64,000 nt of DNA from positions 1 to 64,000 of the forward strand of contig PNLP01000038.1 of assembly GCA_013823135.1 (NCBI GenBank). Reading direction: 5' to 3'. This document shows positions 43,922 to 52,317 of the stretch, piece after piece (position 1 is the stretch's first letter; each line of letters starts with the position of its first letter). The notes under the pieces were generated by a model. The model made no database searches. It was given only the letters and a program-made list of their open reading frames with translations, and had not been told where the DNA came from. The stretch comes from Planctomycetaceae bacterium. Lineage in GTDB: Bacteria; Planctomycetota; Planctomycetia; Gemmatales; Gemmataceae. The position numbers and the translations under genes were made by a program.

Positions 43922-44197
43922 ATGTCGGCAACAGCACCCGTGGAGCCCGTTTGGCAAGCGGCACTGACCTCGTCGGCTGCAGCGCTCCGACGAATTGCAG
44001 ATTACAGGCTCCCCCCGGAACTCGATCGCCGGGTCTTAGATCTCGGGGAGCGGAAAGAATCTCTGACCCCCGACGAACGTGCTGAGTTGCTGGCCTGGGT
44101 CACGTTCACACAACAGCGTTCGGTTGAGAAACTGGAGGCGGAAGTCGCCCTTCGCCGGCTCTCGGCGATCTGCCCTGAAGTACCAACAAACCCGTGA
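43922..44197 (+). CDS. Small helical protein paired with HNH nuclease
   Basis: Protein of 91 residues, predicted all alpha, with LPPELDRRVLDLGERKESLTPDERAELLAW and TFTQQRSVEKLEAEVALRRL. A very strong ribosome site GGAGGAGG precedes the ATG. Its stop overlaps the GTG start of the HNH gene by four bases, so the pair is translationally coupled. The order, small helical protein first and nuclease second, resembles toxin-antitoxin style modules, but no functional evidence is in the sequence. No family name can be given. Confidence 0.8.
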   Translation: MSATAPVEPVWQAALTSSAAALRRIADYRLPPELDRRVLDLGERKESLTPDERAELLAWVTFTQQRSVEKLEAEVALRRLSAICPEVPTNP

Positions 44198-44622
44198 GCA
44201 CGTTTTCCGAAGTCCGACGTGCTGAGGTCGCAAGGCGCGCAAGCCACCGGTGTGAATATTGCCACCTGCCGACACAAGGCCAGGTGGCGACCTTCCCAAT
44301 CGACCACATCCTTCCCCGCAGAATCGGGGGAACCAATGAGTTTGAGAACCTCGCATTCACCTGTCCACACTGCAACGCACACAAGTGGACCGGGGTTGAA
44401 GGGATCGACCCTAACACGGGCGAGACCGTTCCTTACTTTCACCCACGTCGAGACCTTTGGTTCGATCATTTTCAGTGGTCGCTGGAACAACCCGGCGAGT
44501 TGGTTGGTCGCACAGCCGTAGGTCGAGCGACCATCACGGGGTTGGAAATCAACGACGTGGAGATGGTGGCACTGCGAGTTCTCCTGGCGGAACTGGGGCT
44601 TTCCCCAGGAATCCTGCGTTAA
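44194..44622 (+). CDS. HNH endonuclease
   Basis: Protein of 142 residues with an HNH nuclease core: CEYCHLP (zinc Cys pair, about residues 20-26), FPIDHILPRRIGGTNEFENLAFTCPHCNAHKW (about 34-65) giving the catalytic Asp-His, Asn and His, and the second CxxC. After the core there is a conserved-looking GIDPNTGETVPYFHPRRDLWFDHF segment. Start is GTG at 44194 overlapping the upstream stop. DNA cleavage is inferred from the motif; target and purpose unknown. Confidence 0.9.
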   Translation: MSTFSEVRRAEVARRASHRCEYCHLPTQGQVATFPIDHILPRRIGGTNEFENLAFTCPHCNAHKWTGVEGIDPNTGETVPYFHPRRDLWFDHFQWSLEQPGELVGRTAVGRATITGLEINDVEMVALRVLLAELGLSPGILR

Positions 44623-44638
44623 TCCCCGTGTTGTGAGA

Positions 44639-44884
44639 TCACTCCGCCGGCTTGTCTTTCAGTTCGGGCTCGATCATCGCCCGCAACCTTGCCTCGAACG
44701 CGGCCGGAAGTGGGTTGCACTTTGGCAACGCCCGCGCTACCCGCACAGTGTGGGTGTATGCGTGAACTAACGTCCCACACTGCAGGCACCCGCTGATGTG
44801 AACCTCAACCGTGGTGCGGCTTTCGATCACGAGTTCATTGCCGACATAGTCATGCAGCAAATCGAGTAGTTCCTGGCACGTCAC
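44639..44884 (-). CDS. Zinc-finger anti-sigma factor
   Basis: Protein of 81 residues with an N-terminal anti-sigma zinc-finger pattern: MTCQELLDLLHDYV, then HISGCLQCGTLV giving the H-x3-C-x2-C ligands, near residues 29-37. No transmembrane helix, so a soluble anti-sigma. The start overlaps the sigma factor stop by four bases, the normal sigma/anti-sigma coupling. Expected to hold the sigma factor inactive until a signal is sensed. Confidence 0.85.
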   Translation of the reverse strand: MTCQELLDLLHDYVGNELVIESRTTVEVHISGCLQCGTLVHAYTHTVRVARALPKCNPLPAAFEARLRAMIEPELKDKPAE

Positions 44885-45447
44885 GACGTCACCTTCCCCT
44901 CGAAGTGCGGAGCCAGCAAATCTCGCATCCGGAGACGGGCACGGTGCAGACGGCTCTTGACGGCCGCCAGCGAGAGGCCCAGCATCTCCCCAATCTCGTT
45001 GTTCGGTAGGCCTTCGACATCGGCCAGGACGTACACATCGCGAAACGGCTCGGGCAATTGCTCGATGGCCTTCTCGATGATAGCCGCCTGCTCGGCCGCG
45101 AGCACCGACTCCTCAGGTCCAACCTCCCACCGTTTCCCGGGCGTGACCGGACCACCCGAACCAAGTACGTCGTCGTCTGCCTCAGCAGACTCGTGCTTCT
45201 GGCGGTTCGCTCGCTTCTGACGATGCGCGAGGGCAGCGTTCACCGTCACGCGGTGGAGCCAGGTTGCAATCTGGCTGTCGCCACGGAAAGTATCGAGCTT
45301 GCGAACCACTTGAAGCAACACGTCTTGCGTCACGTCTTCGGCATCCGCGTCGTTTCCGAGCATCCTGCGGGCGATGTTGTAGATGCGCGGCGCGTATTCG
45401 CGGAAAACGATCTCGGGTGTCAGTTTCTCGGGCGGCGGATCAAACAT
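44881..45447 (-). CDS. ECF RNA polymerase sigma factor
   Basis: Protein of 188 residues. Region 2 is ARRMLGNDADAEDVTQDVLLQVVRKLDTFRG with ATWLHRVTVNAALAHRQKR; region 4 is AIEQLPEPFRDVYVLADVEGLPNNEIGEMLGLSLAAVKSRLHRARLRMRDLL, with its helix-turn-helix. Linker (about 85-115) is acidic and Gly/Pro-rich. It overlaps its anti-sigma gene. No strong ribosome site is seen before the ATG at 45447. Part of its coding DNA and upstream DNA reappears rearranged at 47318-47383. Confidence 0.93.
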   Translation of the reverse strand: MFDPPPEKLTPEIVFREYAPRIYNIARRMLGNDADAEDVTQDVLLQVVRKLDTFRGDSQIATWLHRVTVNAALAHRQKRANRQKHESAEADDDVLGSGGPVTPGKRWEVGPEESVLAAEQAAIIEKAIEQLPEPFRDVYVLADVEGLPNNEIGEMLGLSLAAVKSRLHRARLRMRDLLAPHFEGKVTS

Positions 45448-46114
45448 GCGGCGCTCGCAGCGGAGACGGACGGGCTACGTCCACCATACCGCGAAGTTCG
45501 CCGACTGTCCGCAGGGCATCGCCCTTTCCTGGTGAGATGGTGGATGACAGAGAAAGGATTCTCAATGGCTAGTTGGCGATGGTCTGCCAGCAGCACAACC
45601 CTACTTGCCTTCCTGGAGGGCATTCTTTCGCCGGCCTCTCGGATGAGAAAACGTCCGGGTGTGCCGCAGCTGACAGTAAATTCGCACGAAAAACGAGTTC
45701 AAAGTCATCCAGACGGCGTGGTACGGAATCGCAATTCTCACAATCCAATGTCTTATTAACGATTGTTTATCTAAAGTAGGCCACATACCGATTGTGCGAT
45801 CGAATCAACACTTAACCAAACTCTACTGACAACACGAAATGACAACATAATATACAACATATAACTGATACTGATAAGTCGTACTACAGACAACATCGTC
45901 ACGCTGACCCAATGACAATAAGCAACTGCATCATAGTAATCGCAGCATTGTAACTACGTACAATTTCATAAACACATACGATTTATCTTGACTCATTATC
46001 ATCATCTCGATTCAATTAGTTACCGATCTACATTCTTGATTCCGTTAAGAATCCAGATCGGGTTCTTTTCTCTCCCTGCCGTTCATACAGGACGGCGATT
46101 TAAGGATTGATTCC
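45448..46114. other. AT-rich island upstream of a DUF1559 gene
   Basis: No gene seen. From about 45750 to 46060 the DNA is strongly AT-rich with many CA/TA-rich words, in sharp contrast to both flanks. The first 100 bases next to the sigma gene are related to a copy at 47349-47383. A ribosome site AAGGA precedes the ATG at 46115. The AT-rich part could be a promoter/curvature region for the DUF1559 gene or acquired DNA. Confidence 0.5.
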
Positions 46115-47011
46115 ATGTTTTCCCACTTTCATCGAACCCCACGTCGCGGGTTCACTCTCATCGAGTTGTTGGTCGTGATTGCAATTATCGCGATCCTGAT
46201 TGGCCTTCTCCTCCCCGCTGTCCAGAAGGTTCGGGAAGCCGCTGCCCGTGCCAAATGCAGCAACAACCTCAAGCAAATTGGCGTTGCAATCCACAATTAC
46301 GCCAGCACGTTCAACGACAAACTGCCGCCTCTGCTGGCCAACCGCGGAGCGTCGTTTCAGTATGGTGGCTGGTGGCACTTCAATCTTCTGCCATACATTG
46401 AGCAGGATGCGATCTACCAGGCAGGGATTGCGTATTGCACCGCCAATAGCAATAACAACAGCTACAGTGCCACAGTCGGGAGCGGGACAATTCAAGGTGT
46501 GAACGTACCCGCGTTTCAATGTCCTTCAGACACGACGTATACAGGTTCAGGACCGGTCACGAATACCGGATGGGCGGGAACGAGCTATGGGGCCAATGCC
46601 TCATTGTTTGGTAGCGTCAACTTGAACAACTCTCGGATGGCTCAATACACGATTGGAAACCTCCCAGACGGGACATCAAACACGATTGCTGTCGCGGAAC
46701 AAATCGCGGGCTGCAAGAATGGTACGAGCAATTACGCACGATTGTGGACAGTAACCTGGAGCGATCAATCCTGGAACCCTGAGATCGGGTTTCAAACCGG
46801 CGATGCAACATGGAACCAACCGCCTCAAACTGGTGTTACAGTTGCTCTCGCAAACTGTGACCGTGCCCGTGCTCAGATGCTGCACACAAACGCAGCGAAC
46901 ACTCTCCTTGCGGATGGCAGCGTGAGGACGATCAACAGCTCAATCAGCCAAATTACCTGGCAGTATGCTCTCACACCCGCTGATGGAAATGTCCTGGGTA
47001 GCAACTGGTAA
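46115..47011 (+). CDS. DUF1559 prepilin-like secreted protein
   Basis: Protein of 298 residues, shorter than the other four in the window. It has RRGFTLIELLVVIAIIAIL near residues 9-27, KVREAAARAKCSNNLKQIG after it, and NTLLADGSVRTINSSI at the C-terminus. The loss is in the central region, which has fewer inserts. AAGGA lies before the ATG. A terminator follows. Preceded by a strongly AT-rich intergenic stretch. Confidence 0.92.
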   Translation: MFSHFHRTPRRGFTLIELLVVIAIIAILIGLLLPAVQKVREAAARAKCSNNLKQIGVAIHNYASTFNDKLPPLLANRGASFQYGGWWHFNLLPYIEQDAIYQAGIAYCTANSNNNSYSATVGSGTIQGVNVPAFQCPSDTTYTGSGPVTNTGWAGTSYGANASLFGSVNLNNSRMAQYTIGNLPDGTSNTIAVAEQIAGCKNGTSNYARLWTVTWSDQSWNPEIGFQTGDATWNQPPQTGVTVALANCDRARAQMLHTNAANTLLADGSVRTINSSISQITWQYALTPADGNVLGSNW

Positions 47012-47042
47012 CGCGATCTCCTTGTAATCTGAATGATCGGAC

Positions 47043-47067
47043 GACGCCCTGGGTTTTCCAGGGCGTC
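47043..47067 (+). terminator. Terminator-like hairpin
   Basis: Perfect 10-pair stem GACGCCCTGG / CCAGGGCGTC (47043-47052, 47058-47067), loop GTTTT, 31 bases after the DUF1559 stop. No T-run follows. Confidence 0.78.
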
Positions 47068-47605
47068 ATGATGTTGTGATTCATCGAAGTTCTCACGGAA
47101 TCAGCAGCGGACCTACCCCACAAATTGGAAGTAATGGTTCCAGCCGTAAAGTGTTTCCTTGCCGTGGAGATCTGTTGAGTTCACGAAAATCCCCGGTTCA
47201 GGATTTGCGTGCTCGGCAGTCACAATCACTTCCAGACAGAAACCCCCAGCCAGACAACTGGTGAAGCAACAACATGTGCGGTGCCGGAGGGGCCCGGTTA
47301 GCATCACACTCGAGGCTCTTCTGGCGGTTCGCTCGCTTCTGACGATGCGGCTACGTCCACCATACCGCGAAGTTCGCCGACTGCCGCAGGGCCATGCCGT
47401 TTCGGGGTGAGATGGGGTAAGGTGGGGAAGGATTCTCGATAGCGGAAGCATCGCGGTCAGGGAATTGACGCCAACCGATCCATAACCCCACGGGTGGCCG
47501 CGCCCCCAATACGGGGGTCACCGATGAAACGGACCGCAAGAAATCTGCGCGGCTTACACAGAAGTTGCATCCGTGTAAACCGCGTAGGTTTGACCCGATT
47601 CCATC
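47068..47605. other. Scrambled intergenic region
   Basis: Contains a rearranged copy of the sigma-factor region (47318-47383), a minus-strand protein-like tail (EPGIFVNSTDLHGKETLYGWNHYF, about 47115-47200) lacking a start, and a hairpin at about 47546-47586 that may end the lipoprotein transcript. No intact gene. It appears to be a patchwork of remnants between two DUF1559 loci. Confidence 0.5.
47318..47383 (+). repeat. Rearranged partial copy of sigma-factor locus
   Basis: Bases 47318-47349 equal 45196-45227 (inside the sigma gene) over 32 positions, and 47349-47383 equal 45473-45507 (upstream of it) over 35 positions. The roughly 245 bases between these in the parent locus are missing here. 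Similarity fades out after 47383 but continues in patches to about 47440. Confidence 0.85.
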
Positions 47606-47935
47606 TCAGCGTAGGTCGATCGAGAACGTGTTGGGACCGGGTTGAATTTCAGCGAATAGATCTGTGGCATCCGATCGAGTGTACTTCGATGGAATGGCAG
47701 ACGCCGCGGTAACAACTACTCGCATCTTTCCGACCCGAGCCGGTGAGATGGAGTAACTCCCGTCCTCTGCAAGGGTCGTATCGACCGCGTTTCCGTCTTC
47801 GCCCACAAACGTGACTTGCCCGAGGGTGATCGGTTTCCCCTGGTAAGTGATTGTTCCCGAAATCGTGGCTTTGTCTGGAGCGCAGCCGATTATCAGTACC
47901 AACGCGATACTGAAAACGAGTTGGAGCTTGTTCAC
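47606..47935 (-). CDS. Small lipoprotein, transthyretin-like
   Basis: Protein of 109 residues from GTG 47935, which has the near-perfect ribosome site GGAGGT and overlaps the preceding DUF1559 stop by four bases. Lipobox LIIGC gives a lipid-anchored Cys. The mature part ATISGTITYQGKPITLGQVTFVGEDG then AEDGSYSISPARVGKMRVVVTA is the carboxypeptidase-regulatory-like beta-sandwich also seen in the lipoprotein at 10568. Coupling to DUF1559 supports a shared role at the cell envelope. Confidence 0.85.
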   Translation of the reverse strand: MNKLQLVFSIALVLIIGCAPDKATISGTITYQGKPITLGQVTFVGEDGNAVDTTLAEDGSYSISPARVGKMRVVVTAASAIPSKYTRSDATDLFAEIQPGPNTFSIDLR

Positions 47936-48945
47936 CAGTCTGTACCTCCGGTCGCGTCGTTCTGTGGCGTACTCGCATTCCACCAGGTCGTGGAGCCGAT
48001 CGAGTAACTGACGTGGCGGACGCTGCCGTCAATCAGGGCGACGTTGAGACCAGAACTATGTCCGCTCGACGATCTCCTTCCGAGACAGTTCCCACCATTC
48101 CAAGCACCTGGGCTCGATAAAGGCTGCGGGCCACGCGTTTCACCGATCCCGCTCCAGGACGTCTGAACTGCAGGAATCAGCTCGGTATTCGGCCACTGGG
48201 GGTAACTGCTGCCCGCGAAATATCCCCAAGCAGTCGAAGTGCCATAGTAGTAGCTGGAAGCGGGATTCAAGCAGTTTGCTAGTTTCTCGGTGAACGCAAT
48301 CGTGTTCGAAGTGCCGTCCGAGAAATCCGCTTCGATTCGACGGCGCTCGCCTGCCACGACCATGATCTGTTGCGCGGTATCGAAACCCGTTTGCTTCGTG
48401 AATTGATCCGTGTTACCAGGAAGTACCAGCGTGGCGCAATTCTGCGTGATCCGAGTGAAGGCTGGACCATTCGCACCGTAACTTGCCACGGCCCATGGCT
48501 TTCCACCCGAAGTCGGCACTGTATACACTCCGGTGGGCTTGAAAAGTCCAACGCCACCGTTGTAACTGGGATCCGATGGACAGCCGTATGTCTTCACAAC
48601 CTCAAATGCGACCAGGCGACTATCGTAATCTCCCGTTGAGGTGCGTGCACGATCGAAGAGAGCCGTTTGCTCGACGTAGGGAAGTAACCAGAAGAACACG
48701 GTATTCGCATTGCCTGTCGTTCCGAGTGGCCCCTGCAACGGAGGGAAATTCTTGTACACATCGTGAAAGTTTTGGTTGGCCAAACCAATTTGTTTAAGGT
48801 TGTTTTGACACTGCGTTCTCGCCGCGGCTTCGCGAACTTTCTGGACGCCTGGCAGCAGCAGTCCGATAAGGATTGCGATAATAGCAATCACCACGAGTAA
48901 CTCGATCAGAGTGAAACCGGACTTCTTCATAAACGGTCGTTTCAT
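47932..48945 (-). CDS. DUF1559 prepilin-like secreted protein
   Basis: Protein of 337 residues from the ATG at 48945 (a second ATG five codons on is also possible). KKSGFTLIELLVVIAIIAIL near residues 7-26, KVREAAARTQCQNNLKQIG, and the C-terminal NVALIDGSVRHVSYSIG are the family landmarks. GGGGCG lies upstream. The stop overlaps the GTG of the lipoprotein gene, making a clear two-gene operon. Confidence 0.93.
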   Translation of the reverse strand: MKRPFMKKSGFTLIELLVVIAIIAILIGLLLPGVQKVREAAARTQCQNNLKQIGLANQNFHDVYKNFPPLQGPLGTTGNANTVFFWLLPYVEQTALFDRARTSTGDYDSRLVAFEVVKTYGCPSDPSYNGGVGLFKPTGVYTVPTSGGKPWAVASYGANGPAFTRITQNCATLVLPGNTDQFTKQTGFDTAQQIMVVAGERRRIEADFSDGTSNTIAFTEKLANCLNPASSYYYGTSTAWGYFAGSSYPQWPNTELIPAVQTSWSGIGETRGPQPLSSPGAWNGGNCLGRRSSSGHSSGLNVALIDGSVRHVSYSIGSTTWWNASTPQNDATGGTDW

Positions 48946-49398
48946 GAATCGCCCCTTTGTGTCGGAGTCTTGTGGCGCTGAGCCGTAGCGGCTCGCCAAG
49001 CCCAATAAAAAACCTTGATGGAACCGCTTCGGGCCTGGAATAGTAGGTCCCAGCCACGGCCTTCCGCCACTTCCAGACCTCGACTACTTCCGGGGGAGTG
49101 GCGGAAGCACTCGACTGCCAAGCGTGGCGGTTTCGATCAATTCGCGATCAGCCGTGGAACCACGGGAGAGGGAAATAAGTCAACCAAAACATTAACCTCA
49201 AACAATATCGTCTTGAGGAAAATCGGTGACGAATTTAGGAAGGATCAGTGCGAATAGGATTCAGATCTGGTGAAGTCAACCGAGGTGCAATTGTTCGCCG
49301 CAAATGCATTGTCCGTGTCGATCGGAGGTGTGGGCTTTCACTCGCTGCATCTTACAATACCCGCCCGTTCATCCACTCTCCAACGCGAGACCTGCATC
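48946..49398. other. Intergenic region before fumC
   Basis: Divergent gap of 453 bases between the DUF1559 gene and fumC. It has an 11-pair inverted repeat CTTCCGCCACT / AGTGGCGGAAG (49061-49071, 49097-49107). An in-frame upstream extension of fumC to 49270 is open but has no ribosome site or family similarity. No separate gene seen. Confidence 0.5.
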
Positions 49399-50934
49399 AT
49401 GCCCGAGTACCGCACCGAAACCGACAGCATGGGCCCGATTCGCGTGCCCGCTGATCGCTACTACGGAGCCCAGACTGCACGCTCGCTCACGCACTTCGCC
49501 ATCGGTGCCGACACGATGCCCAAGGCCATCGTAAGGGCGTTCGGCACCCTCAAGAAAGCGGCCGCACTCGTCAACCGAGACCTTGGGTTGCTTCCCACTG
49601 ACAAGGCCGAGCTCATCAGCAAAGCCGCCGATGAAGTGATCGCCGGAAAGCTCAACGATCACTTCCCGCTGCGTGTGTGGCAGACAGGTAGCGGCACACA
49701 ATCGAACATGAACGTCAACGAGGTCATTTCCAACCGAGCTATCCAGATAGCTGGCGGCGTGATGGGCTCCAAGAAGCCGGTCCACCCGAACGATGACGTG
49801 AACATGTCTCAGTCGTCGAACGACACGTTCCCGACCGCCATGCACATCGCCGCCGTTGAAGAACTGGTTCACCAACTGGTCCCCAGTGTGCAGCAACTCC
49901 GGGACACGTTCGCGGCCAAGTCGAAGGAATTCGCTGACATTGTGAAGATCGGCCGCACCCACCTGATGGATGCCGTGCCGCTCACGCTCGGTCAGGAGTT
50001 CAGTGGGTACGTGGCCCAACTCGATTGTGGCATTGCGGCGATCGAATCGACGCTCCCCATGCTGTACCAGCTCGCGCTTGGCGGCACGGCGGTTGGCACG
50101 GGGTTGAACGCACACAAGGAATTCGCCTCCCGCGTCGCCAAGAAGATCGCAGAACTCACAGGCCTACCGTTCATCACCGCGCCGAACAAATTCCAGGCAC
50201 TCGCGGGCCACGAACCGCTCGCATTCGCCAGCGGTGCCCTCAAGGCACTCGCTACGGGGCTCATGAAAATCGCCAACGACATTCGCTGGCTCGCATCCGG
50301 CCCGCGTTGCGGTCTCGGCGAACTGACCATTCCCGAGAATGAACCCGGTTCGTCGATCATGCCAGGGAAGGTGAACCCAACGCAGTCCGAGGCGATGACG
50401 ATGGTCTGCGTTCAGGTGATGGCCAACGATGTCGCCGTCGGCATCGCAGCTTCGCAGGGCAACTTCGAGCTCAACGTGTTCAAACCGGTGCTGATCCACA
50501 ACTTCCTGCACTCGGTCCGACTGCTCACCGACACCTGCCGCAGTTTCCGTGAACATTGTGCTGCCGACATGCCCGAGACGGATTACGAGGCGCTGGAATA
50601 CGTCGTCGGCCCCGACACGGGGATGGTTGAGGTCGACCACACGCGAGTGAAGCCGAAGGCCGGCGGCAAGGTGCGGCCCGGCATCGAGGCCAACCGCAAG
50701 ACCATCGGCCGAATCATGAATGAGTCGCTGATGCTGGTGACGGCGCTGAACCGCCACATCGGCTACGACGCGGCCGCGAAGATCGCGAAGACTGCACACC
50801 ACAACGGCACGACGCTCCGCGAAGAAGCCGTGAAACTCGCACCCCCTCTGAAGGATGGCAGTGGCGTCCTCACCGGCGAGAAATTTGACCAGATTGTTCG
50901 CCCCGAGAAGATGTGCGGACCGGGAACAGATTGA
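49399..50934 (+). CDS. fumC: Class II fumarate hydratase
   Basis: Protein of 511 residues, about 40 longer than usual, the extra being at the C-terminus. Fumarase interconverts fumarate and malate in the TCA cycle. Family landmarks: MPEYRTETDSMGPIRVPADRYYGAQTARS at the start, QTGSGTQSNMNVNEVISNRA, MSQSSNDTFPTAMHIA, GRTHLMDAVPLTLGQE and the signature GSSIMPGKVNPTQSEA with the catalytic Ser region, plus NFLHSVRLL. The ATG at 49399 matches the conserved family start. Two hairpins follow the stop. Confidence 0.95.
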   Translation: MPEYRTETDSMGPIRVPADRYYGAQTARSLTHFAIGADTMPKAIVRAFGTLKKAAALVNRDLGLLPTDKAELISKAADEVIAGKLNDHFPLRVWQTGSGTQSNMNVNEVISNRAIQIAGGVMGSKKPVHPNDDVNMSQSSNDTFPTAMHIAAVEELVHQLVPSVQQLRDTFAAKSKEFADIVKIGRTHLMDAVPLTLGQEFSGYVAQLDCGIAAIESTLPMLYQLALGGTAVGTGLNAHKEFASRVAKKIAELTGLPFITAPNKFQALAGHEPLAFASGALKALATGLMKIANDIRWLASGPRCGLGELTIPENEPGSSIMPGKVNPTQSEAMTMVCVQVMANDVAVGIAASQGNFELNVFKPVLIHNFLHSVRLLTDTCRSFREHCAADMPETDYEALEYVVGPDTGMVEVDHTRVKPKAGGKVRPGIEANRKTIGRIMNESLMLVTALNRHIGYDAAAKIAKTAHHNGTTLREEAVKLAPPLKDGSGVLTGEKFDQIVRPEKMCGPGTD

Positions 50935-50951
50935 GCTGAACCGTGACCGGA

Positions 50952-51000
50952 TTTGCCGCTTGCGGCGTCGCAGAACAAGTGCGCCGCCACAAGCGGCAAA
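50952..51000 (+). terminator. Hairpin after fumC, dispersed repeat family
   Basis: Arms TTTGCCGCTTG (50952-50962) and CAAGCGGCAAA (50990-51000) pair along 11 positions. The word GCCGCTTGCGGCGTCGCA inside it is identical to the complement of 14302-14319. Downstream of fumC, so probably a transcript end. Confidence 0.7.
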
Positions 51001-51015
51001 CACCACAAAACAGAA

Positions 51016-51047
51016 CTGCTCGGTGGTGCGGGGACACCACCGAGCAG
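51016..51047 (+). terminator. Second hairpin after fumC
   Basis: Perfect 13-pair stem CTGCTCGGTGGTG / CACCACCGAGCAG (51016-51028, 51035-51047) with loop CGGGGA. No T-run; may act as a structural transcript end together with the hairpin before it. Confidence 0.7.
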
Positions 51048-51279
51048 GGAAGGATCGCACCTCGCGCTGGCACGACCGAAATCCAGTCTAATCCCTCACA
51101 TGAATCACTTCAACAGTGGCGTGAAGTTTTTTCACACCACCCCTCAGAACGTCATCTGTTTCAGGTAATGCAAAAATCCAATTGACACCTCCATCCGTGA
51201 GGGTTCGTGTCTCGTCTTATTTCGATCGGGGCACCCGATACTTCTCCCGCTTTACACCTGTTGTTCATTGGAGACATTC
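51048..51279. other. Intergenic region
   Basis: No gene seen. It contains GAAGTTTTTTCACACC and the upstream region of the secreted protein at 51280, whose ribosome site TTGGAGAC lies just before its ATG. Confidence 0.4.
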
Positions 51280-52188
51280 ATGCGGACATCTGTTCGGGCC
51301 GCCATTGTGATCGCTCTGGTCGCCGCATTGGTCAGCACCGCTGATGCGAAGTTGATGATCGCCCCCAGCCCGCCCGCCAAGCGAGCGATCATGGCCGATG
51401 TCGTCGTCGTCGGCAAAGTCACCAGCATCGAGAAGGATTTGGTCCAGGCCGCTCCATACCCCGGAGCCAAGGAAAAGGTCGGGTTCCAGATCGCCATTGT
51501 TAAGATCGACACCGGTCTCATCGGAGCCGACAAACTCAAGGAAATCAAGGTCGGCATTATCCCGCCCCCAAAGCTCGATCCCAATGTGAAGCCAGGTGGC
51601 CCTCGTATCGGTGGCGGGCCACGCCGTTTCGGTGTCGATTTGAAAGAAGGTCAGGAGCTGATGTTGTTCCTGGCGAAGCACCCGAGTGCCGACTTCTACA
51701 TGATCCCGGGCGGAACGCTGCCTGTGGATATGAAGGGCGACCAGGCCAAGAAGGATCTGGAGTCCGTGAAGCAGGTTGCGGCGATCCTCGCCGACCCTTC
51801 AAAAGCTCTCAAGAGTGACAAGCCCGAAGTTCGCGCTGCAACCGCGACTATTGTGATTCTGAAACACCGGAACTACCCGGTTCTCGGCGGCGAAGTTCAA
51901 GAGGTCGCGATCGGGGCCGACGAAAGCAAGCTTCTACTCAACAGCCTGATTGAAGGGAACTGGAGCCAGATGGGCCGGCGATTCGATGGCCCCCCATCCC
52001 CGCTGGAAGCGTTCCAGATGCTTGGCCTAAATCCCAAGGATGGCTGGATCGAACCGGTGATCGTGAACAACCCGGGTGCCCCACCTGTGGACTACGGCGC
52101 GATCCAAAAGGATGCATTCATGAAGTGGCTTGAAGGACCGGGCAAGGACTACAAGATCAAGAAACTGGTTCCCAAAACGCAGAAGTAA
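51280..52188 (+). CDS. Secreted paralogue A
   Basis: Protein of 302 residues with signal peptide (MRTSVRAAIVIALVAALVSTADA). Core segment ADVVVVGKVTSIEKDLVQAAPYPGAKEKVGFQIAIVKIDTGLIGADKLKEIKVG, then EGQELMLFLAKHPSADFYMI, and an end PVDYGAIQKDAFMKWLEGPGKDYKIKKLVPKTQK. Beta-rich N-terminal half and helical C-terminal half; no known catalytic motif. Its next neighbour is a close paralogue, so a tandem duplication. Function unknown; export inferred. Confidence 0.82.
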   Translation: MRTSVRAAIVIALVAALVSTADAKLMIAPSPPAKRAIMADVVVVGKVTSIEKDLVQAAPYPGAKEKVGFQIAIVKIDTGLIGADKLKEIKVGIIPPPKLDPNVKPGGPRIGGGPRRFGVDLKEGQELMLFLAKHPSADFYMIPGGTLPVDMKGDQAKKDLESVKQVAAILADPSKALKSDKPEVRAATATIVILKHRNYPVLGGEVQEVAIGADESKLLLNSLIEGNWSQMGRRFDGPPSPLEAFQMLGLNPKDGWIEPVIVNNPGAPPVDYGAIQKDAFMKWLEGPGKDYKIKKLVPKTQK

Positions 52189-52196
52189 GTCAGCTT

Positions 52197-52249
52197 CCGA
52201 GCCCGCGTGTGGGTCATGGGATTCATCCATGGCCCACACGCGGGCTCGG
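52197..52249 (+). terminator. Very long hairpin between paralogues
   Basis: Seventeen-pair perfect stem CCGAGCCCGCGTGTGGG / CCCACACGCGGGCTCGG (52197-52213, 52233-52249), with CATGG/CCATG pairing inside the loop. It starts 8 bases after the stop of paralogue A and 69 bases before the start of paralogue B. Confidence 0.85.
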
Positions 52250-52317
52250 GACTTTCGTCACGTGGAAAGAACCGATTTCTCGCAACGTCACGTTCGTCCG
52301 TCCACCCTGAGGTTTCC

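Noticed and set aside
43922..44622. HNH module as part of a restriction or CRISPR system
   Set aside because: No methyltransferase, Cas or other defence gene is adjacent, so only a two-gene module is claimed.
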